Shown: positions 7,849 through 16,964, counted from the first letter of the stretch. The stretch is DNA of 63,347 nt from Succinivibrionaceae bacterium UBA3769 (GCA_002372325.1 DFFT01000002.1:1-63347), one strand, 5' to 3'. Translations and numbers: made by a program. Notes: generated by a model not told the origin, from the sequence alone.

Positions 7849-9846
7849 TCAAAATTCAACCTCGTAGGAATTGTTTTTCACCAGAGATTCCTCAGACGAC
7901 ATGCTTGCCTTGAACACCGCGCCGACGCTTATCTTGGCAGCTGTGGCATCAATCTTCCTGGTGGTATTAAAAACAATCTTCAGGGGCAGGAAATCCTCAT
8001 CCTTCACAGCATCGACCTTCTTTCCGATCTTATTGGCCAAATTGCCCTTTTCAGTATTGCCGAGTTCCTTGCGAATCCGGGCCAGAGCCGACTTCTTGCC
8101 AGTGCGGACAATTTCCATGGATTCCAGATTTTCGCCGTTGTTCTGAATGAGATTAAGCCTGGCAATGGCCTTGTCCATCTGTCTCTTGGTGAAACCGTAC
8201 TGCTTCATGGTTTTGGTGAGGAACTTAATGTTCTTGGTCATCACATTGCTATCGCCGCCATTGGTCTCCGGGGTAATGACGGTGTGCCGATCCACCTTTT
8301 TAAGATCATTCTGCAGGAGGTTGTCTCAAAGGTTCTGGTATCATCGCACTGATAGGTGACTCCGGCGCTGATTCTCAGGAGTTCATTGGCATCGGCACCG
8401 GCCTCAATATCAAGGTTAAACCTTAAATGAGCCGTATCCAGCCGGCTTATCAATCCCTCGAAGGAGCTAACCAGCCCTTTTACGGTTTTGACAAAATTGT
8501 TCATCTGCTTTACCACGGGAATCTTGTTACCCAGCCAGTTAACGAAGTCATCCATATCGGCCACGGCATTATTGGTAATATTGGTACTGACAAAATTCAC
8601 TAGGCTTTCCGCAATAAAACGGTTTCTGTCAAACTCCCTTTTCTCCACATCATCCTTCCAGTTCCACTCCTGCTTGTCAGTAGGCAGGTACTTGTGGGAA
8701 GAAAACTTATCAACAATGTATTTATTAAACCACTGATCGCTGAGAGCCTTTTTTATGATCGGTAAAGAAGTGCGTCAGCTTGTTCCAGGAGTCAATATCC
8801 TTGGCCTTGTCGTTGTAATTCTTGATCTCAGTGCCCTTGAGCGTTTCATCAGGGAGATCCCCCAGGGTGATTTCATCATCCTCGTCAAGACCGGCTTTTT
8901 CCTTGTGCTCGCTGATCTTATCCTGTGCCTTATCCTTCATTTCATCGGGGTTGGCGCCGTCCAGAAGCTGGTTTTTCAGTGAGAAGGAGGCCTCCACCCC
9001 GGCAGATACGGAAAACGAGGTATTCTTGGTAAAGGTCTGAGTGGTGTCCCCCGTCTCCCGGAGCCATTCCTTGGAAAATTCCAGATCAGCGCTGGCGGAG
9101 AACTGCCATGGATCATACATGCTGGTATCATCCTTGCCTTGGATTACCTGCTTGGTTCCCTTGATCCCTGCTTCCGCAGATGCCTCGAAATCAAAAGATT
9201 TCGCAGTTTCGGTCCGGAGATCCTTTGCCTTCTGGAAATCGCTGCGTTCCAGCCGGACGGCTATGATCCTGGCCAGAAAATCCGCGGCCTCCTTTATCAG
9301 GGCATCTCTGGTCTTGCCGTTAAGCTTGGTGTTATTGGAGAAATCATACTTAAAATCGGCATAAGTCTTGAATTTATTGTCATAGGCCACCTTGCGGAGA
9401 TCCTTCTCCGCCAGCAGGGAGACAAAATCGTTGTTCAGAAGCTCGCTGATCCAGGCATCGTCTGCCTTGCTGTTTTTGCGGAAGCCGGTCATAAGTTCGG
9501 AAAGAGCGCGGGACTGTCCGGCAGTGGTGCTTACCAGCGCTGATTTGAGTTCGGAAACCGCAGCCTTGTCTGAGGGGAAGATCTCATTAAGGGTTTTGGT
9601 AAGCTTCTGCTCGAGACCGCGTCCGGAGCCGTTGCTGAATTCCGTCTCAAAATACGGACTCAGGTACATGAGAGCACTGGAAATGTTATGCGTGCGATCC
9701 TGAGCCAGCTTTGCAGAGACCCTGGTGTAAAGCTCCCGCATGATCTGGTCAGGGCGAGCCCTTTGTTTACCGAGTTCCTTCCGGGCCGAATCGATTAATT
9801 TCTGCAGATCCTTTTTCAGCTGGGCTCCTTCCTTCTCATTCTCCAC
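7849..9846 (-). pseudogene. frameshifted large gene, possible secreted effector
   Basis: Three consecutive minus-strand frames read as one protein of about 665 residues. The first runs 9846 to about 8750 and is broken at a run of six A (plus-strand T 8749-8754); with five A it would continue as KKALSDQWFNKYIVDKF into the second frame. The second frame runs to about 8320, where one base appears lost between GAGACA and CTCCTGCAG; the third (LLQNDLKKVDRHTV...) ends at 7849. The N-terminal part is helical. The rest repeatedly shows amphipathic strands such as FDFEASAEAGIK, FSASADLEFS, FSVSAGVEASFSL and LRISAGVTY. No family recognised. The only start available is GTG at 9846, yet the frame stays protein-like upstream of it, so the 5' end may also be missing. 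Sequencing error in the A-run cannot be excluded. Confidence 0.6.
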
Positions 9847-9852
9847 AACGGG

Positions 9853-10080
9853 GTAAAACCTCCTGAATACGATTTCCGGGATGATACGATACGGGAGCTC
9901 AATGACAAGCTTATCAAGTATGTCAGACTGACTGCGGACTTATTTGAGAAATGCGAGGAAAAAGGGAGGCTGGAGGATTTTGAACGGGTAATGGCCACCG
10001 CAGACATGGGCAGCCAAACCAATCTCACAAAGAAGATTTCCGATCTGCAAATACTGAAAGAAAAACTCATCGGGTCATGA
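9853..10080 (+). pseudogene. start-less 3' gene fragment
   Basis: On the plus strand 9853-10080 encodes 75 protein-like residues (VKPPEYDFRDDTIRELNDK through KKISDLQILKEKLIGS, stop at 10078-10080). Hydrophilic helices are typical of real coding sequence, and no shadow gene explains them. The frame extends back only to a stop at 9796, across the 5' end of the opposite-strand pseudogene, and no ATG, GTG or TTG precedes the conserved-looking part. This looks like the tail of a gene whose front was lost at a junction near 9846-9853. Family unknown. Confidence 0.4.
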
Positions 10081-10170
10081 TCCGAAAGCGCTGCTCTCCC
10101 CGGACTGAATCCTTAACACCCGGATTCCTGTCAGGAATCGGCCTGCGTCTCTCCTTGCGCCTCTGACAGT

Positions 10171-10195
10171 AACGTCCCCCGCTCCCGGGGACGTT
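10171..10195. repeat. perfect 9-bp hairpin downstream of cmoM
   Basis: AACGTCCCC (10171-10179) pairs with GGGGACGTT (10187-10195). There is no T tract, but it sits just past the cmoM stop and could act as a transcription end or mRNA stabiliser. Confidence 0.5.
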
Positions 10196-10212
10196 CGCCA
10201 TCCGGGAACCTC

Positions 10213-11091
10213 TCAGCCCGGGGCTCCTTCTCCTCCGTTACGCTTCCTTCCGAAAATATGCGCATACCGCCCCAGATGAGCGAAATCGGGATTACGGCGC
10301 ATTTTAAGCTCCCAGGACAGGATTTCCGCCGCGGGAATCTCCGCGAGATGATAGCGGGCCATGTAGTCATGAAAAACCCGGATGCCGCTCATGACGGTTT
10401 CGGGAAAGCCCAGCGGCTTAAGGGCCTCCCGGATTTCCCGGGGATCCAGGGGATTCGGGGGCGTCAGTCTCATTTTGCTCTTCCGGCGCAGGGGCCGCAT
10501 GCCGTTTTCCAGATAACGGTAGTTCCCCACAATAAGACTTTTAAAAAGAAGCGCCGGACGGCTGTAGACCATAAGGGAGAGAAAGCCGCCCTCCCGGACG
10601 AGACCGGTCAAGACGGGGAGCGCGGAAAAGGGATCCTCCAGCCACTCCAGCACGGCATGGCACATCACAATGTCAAACTGCCGGCTCGGAAACAGGCGGG
10701 GGAGATCCTGAAGAGCTCCCGGAACAAAGGAAATGCCGCCCGCTCCCGGAAAGCTGAGGTCTCCGGTGTCGCGCCTTCCGATCTCCAGCATTTCCGCGGA
10801 AATATCGGTAACCATGACCTGATGCCCCAGGAGGGCGAGCTCCCGGGAAAAGGGAGCAAAGCCGCCTCCGGCATCCAGAACGGTCAGGGGCTGCCCCTCC
10901 GGAAAGGCCGTCAGAATTTCCTGAAAATCCTGTCTCAGAACCTCCAGCCGAATAGTCCCCTTGTCAGAGCCGTAGATGCGCTCCCGGAACTCCTGAGCCC
11001 GGTCATCAAAGGACTGATCCCCTGAGGCGGCCCCGGGGGATCTGGTAACGGAAGCGGCCGGACACGTTCCGTCCGGCTTCATGACCTTCAT
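10213..11091 (-). CDS. cmoM: tRNA 5-carboxymethoxyuridine methyltransferase CmoM
   Basis: SAM-dependent methyltransferase that converts cmo5U34 to its methyl ester (mcmo5U) in a subset of tRNAs. The 292-residue protein has Rossmann motif I VLDAGGG (Asp73-Gly77), VTDISAEML as motif II, HAVLEWLEDP, GGFLSLMVYS and the family signatures VGNYRYLENGM, SGIRVFHDY and LGRYAHI, all matching E. coli CmoM (formerly SmtA). About 25 residues precede the conserved SFDDRAQEF, against about 4 in E. coli. A second in-frame ATG at 11082 could also be used. It is 21 bases downstream of a small lipoprotein gene on the same strand. Confidence 0.95.
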   Translation of the reverse strand: MKVMKPDGTCPAASVTRSPGAASGDQSFDDRAQEFRERIYGSDKGTIRLEVLRQDFQEILTAFPEGQPLTVLDAGGGFAPFSRELALLGHQVMVTDISAEMLEIGRRDTGDLSFPGAGGISFVPGALQDLPRLFPSRQFDIVMCHAVLEWLEDPFSALPVLTGLVREGGFLSLMVYSRPALLFKSLIVGNYRYLENGMRPLRRKSKMRLTPPNPLDPREIREALKPLGFPETVMSGIRVFHDYMARYHLAEIPAAEILSWELKMRRNPDFAHLGRYAHIFGRKRNGGEGAPG

Positions 11092-11112
11092 GACAATAAC
11101 ATCCCCTTCATC

Positions 11113-11373
11113 TCAGGGATTGCATTCCTCATCAAAAATCTTCTTCAGGTCGTGGAGATCCCGTCCCTTGAGAAGAGTCAGCGGCTTCAGACATTTCTGC
11201 TGCTTTTCGCACCAGCTGAAGCCCTGCCCGCAGCGATTGTTAGGGGTAATCACCCGCCCCTCGGGAAGAGCTTCCTTGTTGATTTCGGGCTTTGCCGGAG
11301 GATCATCTTCGCCGCATGCTGTGAGAGAAAGCGTCAAAGATGCCAGTAATATTGAGTATATTAAAGTTTTCAT
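11113..11373 (-). CDS. small putative lipoprotein
   Basis: 86 residues with a lipoprotein signal peptide: MKTLIYSILLASLTLSLTAC, lipobox LTAC with the lipid-modified Cys20. The mature part begins GEDDPPAKPEINK and carries four more cysteines (CGQGFSWCEKQQKCL and the final ECNP), so two disulphides in the periplasm are possible. I do not recognise the family. It is upstream of cmoM on the same strand with a 21-base gap and probably shares a transcript, although nothing links the functions. Confidence 0.65.
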   Translation of the reverse strand: MKTLIYSILLASLTLSLTACGEDDPPAKPEINKEALPEGRVITPNNRCGQGFSWCEKQQKCLKPLTLLKGRDLHDLKKIFDEECNP

Positions 11374-11744
11374 CTCGTGTTCTCTTACTTGTGTTTCTCT
11401 TGCTCGTTTTTCCTGCTTGCCGCGGAATATGCCGCAAAAACAAAGAATCTGGTTTAACAGGCGCCTATTCTACCAAGGAATCCCCTTTTGGGCTACAAAA
11501 GCCGGAGAAGCGGGAATATTGTCACTCCGGGGATCCTTTCTTTTTCAGAAGCAAAATTCATGCCGGCTGACACTCTCCGAAAGCGGCAGCCGGGCATCCT
11601 TTGCAGCAGACCCTTTGCAGCAGACAAAGAACAGCCGAATACCGGAAAAGCAGAGTAAAATAACAGGACTTAGTCCGGAAACTGCTTTGTTATTCCGAAA
11701 GCAGCCATGTTATTCCGGGATCCCGGATCAGGAGAGTATGCCCT
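11374..11744. other. intergenic region between lipoprotein and DnaT-like gene
   Basis: 371 bases. The only structure I see is a short tandem duplication of TTTGCAGCAGA (11600-11625). A third copy of this 11-mer occurs at about 18383. Open frames crossing the region lack protein-like composition. Confidence 0.35.
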
Positions 11745-12284
11745 GTGAACATTGCCGAACTTAAAATACTTACCGCAAGCCCACTGTCCTTTGAAGCCCG
11801 GGTGCTCTATGCCGTGGGCATAAAGCCGGAAAGCAGGAACGGGCAGATCCGGCTGGACTATCATAGGCTCACCCCGGCCCTGACCATTTCCGGCACCGGC
11901 GTTTCGGGAAACGCCCGGGAATATACCCCCCGGGCCGGCGATCTCAACAGCGTGGTGTGCGAGCTCATCGCGGCGGGTCTCCTGCGTCCGGCGCCCGGAT
12001 CCCGGCAGCAGTTTGCCAGCTGGTGGGACGGGGTTACCATGGATCTGCCGCTCCATCAGCGCGCCCTGAACACGGATCGCCATCTCTACCGGATGACCGA
12101 CGACTGGCAGCCTGACAGTACCTTTAAGGATACTGCAAGGCTGGCCGGCATCATCGATGCCAGCTATACTCCGGGCCAGCTGGCGGAGTTCACCGCCTAC
12201 TGGGCGGGCCGGGATGCGCTTCTGGACAATCACCGCTGGAATCTGCGCTTTATCTCGTTTCTCAAAAAAATTCACAATAAGTAG
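11745..12284 (+). CDS. DnaT-like primosomal protein
   Basis: 179 residues. The C-terminal 60 residues (DDWQPDSTFKDTARLAGI...YTPGQLAEFTAYWAGR...HRWNLRFISFL) match the single-stranded-DNA-binding domain of primosomal protein DnaT, which helps load DnaB at restarted forks after PriA/PriB. The N-terminal half (LSFEARVLYAVGIKPES...LRLDYHRLTPAL) looks like a small winged-helix domain, as in DnaT-like proteins outside the enterics. The GTG start at 11745 is chosen because AGGAG lies 10 bases upstream and no ATG fits the frame. It is followed at some distance by cmoA-cmoB on the same strand. Confidence 0.75.
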   Translation: MNIAELKILTASPLSFEARVLYAVGIKPESRNGQIRLDYHRLTPALTISGTGVSGNAREYTPRAGDLNSVVCELIAAGLLRPAPGSRQQFASWWDGVTMDLPLHQRALNTDRHLYRMTDDWQPDSTFKDTARLAGIIDASYTPGQLAEFTAYWAGRDALLDNHRWNLRFISFLKKIHNK

Positions 12285-12416
12285 CCGCGGCTGCCCCGCC
12301 GTCTCCGGAACGGATTCCCGGGAGCCTTGTCAGACGGGCCTTTGCGTTTTCCGGTTCCGGGCATTTTTACCGCGGCGGGCGAGCTCGCAAAATTGCATTC
12401 CGGGCCGCTCCTCCGG

Positions 12417-12447
12417 TTGTAGCGCCGGCGCCGGTTTTTGGTATAAT
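12417..12447 (+). promoter_or_regulatory. possible sigma-70 promoter for cmoA
   Basis: A perfect TATAAT (12442-12447) lies 32 bases ahead of the cmoA ATG. The best -35 is TTGTAG (12417-12422), with a long 19-base spacer. Confidence 0.45.
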
Positions 12448-12478
12448 TCCGAAATTACAACGGCGTTTCAGGCTTTTT

Positions 12479-13201
12479 ATGCACGATAATATCTTCGCGA
12501 CCCGGAAAGAGCATGTCGGGGACTTTGTCTTCGACGAAACCGTAGCCGGCGTCTTTCCCGACATGATCCGGAGATCCGTTCCGGGCTACCCCAGCATTGT
12601 CAGCGCGGTGGGCATGATGACCCGGAGATTTGCCCGGGAGAACACCTGTCTCTACGATCTGGGATCCAGTCTGGGCGCCTGCGCTCTGGAAATGGCGGAA
12701 AACGCCCCCGGGGGCTGCCGGGTCATCGGCATCGACTGCTCGGAAGCCATGGTGAAGCGCTCCCGGGAAATTATCGCCTCTCAAAGCCTGAAAACTCCGG
12801 TGGAAATTATTCTGGGGGATATCACCGCCTGCAAGATGGAACCCTGCTCCGTTGCGGTCATGAACTTCGTGCTCCAGTTCATCCCGCCGGAAGACCGGGG
12901 CGCCCTTCTGAAAAAAATCGCTCAGGCTCTCATTCCCGGCGGCGTCCTTATCCTCAGTGAAAAGTTTTCCTTTCAGGATCCCGCGGTCATGGCAGCCCTC
13001 ACCGGGCTCCATCTGGACTTCAAGAAGGCCAACGGCTACTCGGATCTGGAAATAAGCCAGAAAAGAGCCGCTCTGGAAAACGTCATGATCACCGAGACCC
13101 CGGAAAAGAGGCTCGGCGATCTCAAAGCCGCCGGCTTCAGCCACGCGGGGCTCTGGTACCAGTGCTTTAACTTCGGATCGATCATTGCTGTGAAGGACTG
13201 A
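12479..13201 (+). CDS. cmoA: carboxy-S-adenosyl-L-methionine synthase CmoA
   Basis: Makes carboxy-SAM from SAM and prephenate, the carboxymethyl donor for cmo5U34 in tRNA. The 240-residue protein follows E. coli CmoA: GDFVFDETVAGVFPDMIRRSVPGY, motif I LYDLGSSLG (Asp60), GIDCSEAMV, NFVLQFIPP, LILSEKFSF, LDFKKANGYSDLEISQKR and the terminal WYQCFNFGS. It uses Ser at position 63 where E. coli has Cys. It is 3 bases upstream of cmoB and cotranscribed with it. Confidence 0.97.
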   Translation: MHDNIFATRKEHVGDFVFDETVAGVFPDMIRRSVPGYPSIVSAVGMMTRRFARENTCLYDLGSSLGACALEMAENAPGGCRVIGIDCSEAMVKRSREIIASQSLKTPVEIILGDITACKMEPCSVAVMNFVLQFIPPEDRGALLKKIAQALIPGGVLILSEKFSFQDPAVMAALTGLHLDFKKANGYSDLEISQKRAALENVMITETPEKRLGDLKAAGFSHAGLWYQCFNFGSIIAVKD

Positions 13202-13204
13202 ATA

Positions 13205-14215
13205 ATGAACCTGTTTGCACCATGGGATGACTTTCTGGCGGGCATTGCCAAAGACGAGAGACTGGCCCCCTGGCTCCGCGCCCTTCCCGGCCAGCTGGAA
13301 AAGTTTCAGGAATCCGGGGAAGGCAAGATCTTCCGGAATCTCACCCGGAGACTCAGACGCTTTAACGGCAAAAAGGCCGCCGGCATCGCTCTTTCTGATC
13401 GTGTGGTATCATTTCAGGCTCCGGAGGACGTGTCTCCGGGGGAATGCGCCGGCATTAAAAAGCTCCTTCAGGAATACATGCCCTGGCGCAAGGGGCCCTA
13501 CAGCATCTTCGGAGTTCCGGTGGCATCGGAATGGGAAAGCTGGATGAAGTGGGAGCGGCTTCTCCCTCATGTCACGCCCCTCCGGGATCGGCTGGTGCTG
13601 GATGTGGGGGCCGGAAACGGCTACCACATGTGGCGGATGCTGGGAGAGCAGGCCGCCAAGGTAGTGGGCATTGATCCCTCGGGACTCTTTCTGGCTCAGT
13701 TCGCCGTTTTTAAAAGCCTGGTGGCCGATGAGAATCTGAAAAGCCGCATCCATCTCCTCCCCCTCATCATGGAGGATCTCCCCCCGCTGAACGCCTTTGA
13801 CACGGTCTTCTCCATGGGGGTGCTGGATCACCGCCCGAGCCCGGCGGATCATCTTATGCAGCTCTGGAACGCTCTCCGGCCCGGGGGCGAGCTCGTGCTG
13901 GAAACCCTGGTTACAGAGGGAGACTCCCGCACCGTCCTGCTTCCCGCCGGGCGTTATGCCAAAATGGCCAATGTCTGGTTTATCCCCGCGCCGGATTTCC
14001 TGAAAATTTTGCTCCGCCGCGCCGGGTTTTCTGATCCCGTCATGGTCAGTCTGGAAAAGACCACTCCCGCGGAACAGCATCGCACCGAGCTTATGACTTT
14101 CGAATCCCTGGAGGATTATCTGGATCCTCAGGATCCCTCCAAAACCGTCGAGGGCTATCCGGCCCCGATGCGAGCAATATTCATTGCCAAAAAAGGTATC
14201 AAAAATGAAGATTAA
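13205..14215 (+). CDS. cmoB: tRNA U34 carboxymethyltransferase CmoB
   Basis: Transfers the carboxymethyl group of carboxy-SAM to 5-hydroxyuridine-34 of tRNA. The 336-residue protein has the family block PWRKGPY (Lys96), motif I VLDVGAGNGYHMWRM (Asp133), GIDPSGLFLAQF, FDTVFSMGVL, ELVLETLV and the C-terminal YLDPQDPSKTVEGYPAPMRA. One key position is unusual. The E. coli GVLYHRR motif reads GVLDHRP here, so the tyrosine that (from memory) contacts the carboxylate of carboxy-SAM is Asp208. The matching Lys and C-terminal Arg are kept. The 3' end overlaps the next gene by 11 bases. Confidence 0.96.
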   Translation: MNLFAPWDDFLAGIAKDERLAPWLRALPGQLEKFQESGEGKIFRNLTRRLRRFNGKKAAGIALSDRVVSFQAPEDVSPGECAGIKKLLQEYMPWRKGPYSIFGVPVASEWESWMKWERLLPHVTPLRDRLVLDVGAGNGYHMWRMLGEQAAKVVGIDPSGLFLAQFAVFKSLVADENLKSRIHLLPLIMEDLPPLNAFDTVFSMGVLDHRPSPADHLMQLWNALRPGGELVLETLVTEGDSRTVLLPAGRYAKMANVWFIPAPDFLKILLRRAGFSDPVMVSLEKTTPAEQHRTELMTFESLEDYLDPQDPSKTVEGYPAPMRAIFIAKKGIKNED

Positions 14216-15281
14216 ATCATCCCTGCTTAAAGCAGCAATCGCATTTCTCATTCCGGCAGCCCTTTTTGCGGTGTCCGGCTGTCAGAGCACCAAAACTCAG
14301 GCAGCCTCGGATGCCGCCGAACTCAAAACCGTTACCGATGAAAACGCCCGCATGGTCTCCGAAATGACCCGGGCCCGGGAGGATGACATCAGAACCATGA
14401 ACGAACTTAAAGCCGCTATTGAAGAAAATACCGCCAGAACCGTTAAAACCCAGGAAACCTGCTCCGGCGCCGCCAGAAAGCTGGAACAGGAAAACCAGAG
14501 TCTCCGGCAGGAGCTGAACGCTCTTTCAGGAGAGATCCGGAAGACTCCGGGCCAGGCTCCCCGGGACACCGCCGGCGGCGCTGTCAAGGTCAGCGGCGAT
14601 GCCACCCGTCTTGACAACGGCAAAATGATCTTCGGCAATCAGGAATGGGTCTATATCGCCGAAGCCGACGCTTCCTTCGCCAGCCGCATCGATACCGGCG
14701 CCAGCGTCTCCTCCATAAATGCCGCCAATATCGAAAAGGTGGAAAAGGACGGCAAGGTCTGGTACAACTTCGATATTCCCCTGGATGACGGCAATGTCAT
14801 TCATCTGTCCGCCCCCCGGGTCAGAACCGCCGTGATCATTCAGGCCTCTTCGGATCGCCCCGAGGAACGGCCGGTGGTAAAGCTTACCGTAAAAATCGGC
14901 TCCTATACCGGGGTTAACGAATTCTCCCTGAAAAACCGCGACAAAATGCAGTTCCCTCTTCTGGTGGGCCGGGAATTCATTCAGGACATCGCCGTAGTGG
15001 ATGTCTCCCGGGGAAACGTGCAGAAGAAAATCGACAGCTCCGTTACCGTGGAAGCCTACAAGGATGCCGGGGTGAACAACAGAGAAAAGAACTCCTCCGG
15101 CAGGAATAACAAAAAGGACAAGGCCGCCAAAGACGGTTCCGCGCCGCAGCAGGAACAGCAGAAAGAGCTGAAGGAAAAGCAGAAAGAGACCCAGCAGGTG
15201 CTGGCCCATCCCAAGGAGGATCTCCCTGAAGGCGCTGACGGCAGCGAAGGCTCCCCGGATGCCGGCTCCGGCCTGCAGTAA
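14205..15281 (+). CDS. lipoprotein retropepsin-like protease, DUF785 (RimB-type) family
   Basis: 359 residues. Lipoprotein signal MKIKSSLLKAAIAFLIPAAL with lipobox VSGC (Cys26); then a predicted coiled coil (about 35-110, rich in E, N, R). Next comes the DUF785 'ATP-dependent zinc protease' domain (about 145-285), a retropepsin-like fold with the aspartate motif DTGASVSSI (Asp163) and the second hallmark FPLLVGREFIQDIAVVD. A 70-residue K/Q/E-rich, likely disordered tail follows. The ATG at 14205 overlaps the cmoB stop, suggesting translational coupling. With the next two genes it forms a recurrent three-gene set (protease, inactive transglutaminase/7TM, ATP-grasp) whose chemistry is poorly known. 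The lipid anchor puts the protease in the envelope. Confidence 0.88.
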   Translation: MKIKSSLLKAAIAFLIPAALFAVSGCQSTKTQAASDAAELKTVTDENARMVSEMTRAREDDIRTMNELKAAIEENTARTVKTQETCSGAARKLEQENQSLRQELNALSGEIRKTPGQAPRDTAGGAVKVSGDATRLDNGKMIFGNQEWVYIAEADASFASRIDTGASVSSINAANIEKVEKDGKVWYNFDIPLDDGNVIHLSAPRVRTAVIIQASSDRPEERPVVKLTVKIGSYTGVNEFSLKNRDKMQFPLLVGREFIQDIAVVDVSRGNVQKKIDSSVTVEAYKDAGVNNREKNSSGRNNKKDKAAKDGSAPQQEQQKELKEKQKETQQVLAHPKEDLPEGADGSEGSPDAGSGLQ

Positions 15282-15358
15282 TCCCGGAGCGGGATTCCCC
15301 CGCGCCGGAGCATATTCCCGGACATTATTTATCCACAGGTGTTTACAGAGGCGTTTAT

Positions 15359-16963
15359 ATGATTAGCCGCGGAGTTTATTACATCGTAGTGGCCCTGCTC
15401 TTCATCACGGGCATCTCCCTGATGATCTACGAGCACGTTACCTTCGATGTGCCATGGTTTCCATCTTCCAAAAACATCGCCTGGGATATTGAGGCTAAAA
15501 TCAGCTTCAATGCTTCCTACGACGAAAGCAAGCCGGTGAAGATCTCTCTGGCCGTGCCCGACAGCCAGCCCGGCTTCAGAATAGTTTCCGAAAACACCGC
15601 GAGCCCCAACTACGGGCTGTTTTTCAACGACCGCTCCGGACACACCAGAGCGGAATGGTCAAACCGGGCGGTAACGGGACATCAGATCCTGTACTACAGA
15701 CTGGGCATTCTGGCGGACAATTCCGTTAAAAACAGCATGGTGACCGTGCCCCGGGTGGGCAAGGTGGTGCTGGAGGAGCCCTACCTCACGGCCATTAACC
15801 AGATCGGCAATGCCGCCTGGAGCAGAAGTTCCGATCCCCTGTCCTTCACCCAGGCGATTTTTCAGGAAATCAAAACCCAGGATCAGAATGCCCGGCTTTT
15901 GCTCTCAAAATTCACCCGGCAGGAGCTTATCGTCAAGCTTTTGAACCTGCATGAAATTCCGGCCCGCATCATCAGAGTGGTCAAGCTGGAGGACGGCCGC
16001 CGGAATCAGCATCTCGTGCCTTACCTGGCGATTTTCGATCCGGACAACTCCTACCGCATCATTGATCCGGAATCGGAAAAGGAGCCCAAAAAAGGCACCT
16101 ACTTTATCTGGGAAAGCAATGCCAATTCCCTGCTGGAAATCTCCGGCGGCGAGGACTCCCAGGTGGTATTCTCAATTATCCGGAACAACGTTTCCGAAAA
16201 GAAGGCCTTCGCCATGCGGCAGAACAGCCCTAATGCCGAAAACCAGGATCGCTTCGACCTTTCGGTAAACGCCCTGCCCATTGAGGAGCAGGCGGTGTTC
16301 AAGAATATCCTGCTTCTGCCCATCGGCGTGTTTATTGTGGTGTTCCTGCGCATTATCGTGGGCATTAAGACCTCCGGCACCTTCATGCCGGTGCTCATCG
16401 CCACCGCCTTTCTGCAGACCAACCTCACCGTGGGGCTTATCGGCTTTCTGGCCATTGTGGGCATCGGCCTGGTCATCAGATCCTGGCTGTCCTACCTGAA
16501 CCTGCTTCTGGTGGCCCGAATCTCCACGGTGATCATCACGGTGATCGCCATTATCGGCACCCTGAGCTTCATCACCTACAAGGTGGGACTTACCGACGGC
16601 ATTAAAATCACCTTCTTCCCCATGATCATTCTCTCCTGGACCATCGAAAGAATGTCCGTGCTCTGGGAGGAGGAAGGCTATAAGGAAGTCCTGATCCAGG
16701 GCGGCGGCTCCATGTTCGTGGCGGTGATGGCCTATCTGGCCATGTCCAATCCGAACATTCAGCACCTGTCCTTCAACTTCCTGGGACTCATGCTGGTGAT
16801 CCTCTCCGGAGTGCTCATCATGGGTAACTACACCGGCTACCGCCTCACCGAACTCAAGCGCTTCCGCCCCTTGGCCGAGGAAATCGCCCATCCGGTGAAG
16901 GAAGGCGAGCTGGAGGCCGATCGTCTGAAAAGAGAGACCAAAGCCGTGAAGAAGGAGGCCTGA
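15359..16963 (+). CDS. inactive transglutaminase-like/7TM membrane protein
   Basis: 534 residues. One N-terminal membrane segment (GVYYIVVALLFITGISLMI), a periplasmic region (about 30-300) containing a transglutaminase-like fold (QNARLLLSKFTRQELIVKLLNLHEIPARIIRVV...), then about seven hydrophobic helices (about 310-495) of the 7TM-transglutaminase type, e.g. LLLPIGVFIVVFLRIIVG and ISTVIITVIAIIG. The catalytic Cys expected of an active transglutaminase is absent from the LLNLHEIPAR helix, consistent with the 'inactive transglutaminase' family. The short cytoplasmic tail is rich in E and K. It is 78 bases downstream of the lipoprotein protease and 1 base ahead of the ATP-grasp gene. Confidence 0.88.
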   Translation: MISRGVYYIVVALLFITGISLMIYEHVTFDVPWFPSSKNIAWDIEAKISFNASYDESKPVKISLAVPDSQPGFRIVSENTASPNYGLFFNDRSGHTRAEWSNRAVTGHQILYYRLGILADNSVKNSMVTVPRVGKVVLEEPYLTAINQIGNAAWSRSSDPLSFTQAIFQEIKTQDQNARLLLSKFTRQELIVKLLNLHEIPARIIRVVKLEDGRRNQHLVPYLAIFDPDNSYRIIDPESEKEPKKGTYFIWESNANSLLEISGGEDSQVVFSIIRNNVSEKKAFAMRQNSPNAENQDRFDLSVNALPIEEQAVFKNILLLPIGVFIVVFLRIIVGIKTSGTFMPVLIATAFLQTNLTVGLIGFLAIVGIGLVIRSWLSYLNLLLVARISTVIITVIAIIGTLSFITYKVGLTDGIKITFFPMIILSWTIERMSVLWEEEGYKEVLIQGGGSMFVAVMAYLAMSNPNIQHLSFNFLGLMLVILSGVLIMGNYTGYRLTELKRFRPLAEEIAHPVKEGELEADRLKRETKAVKKEA

Positions 16964-16964
16964 C

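Noticed and set aside
8749..8754. Programmed frameshift as the explanation for the 7849-9846 gene
   Set aside because: Six A is short for transcriptional slippage and a second, non-slippery break exists. Decay or sequencing error is simpler, though not excluded.
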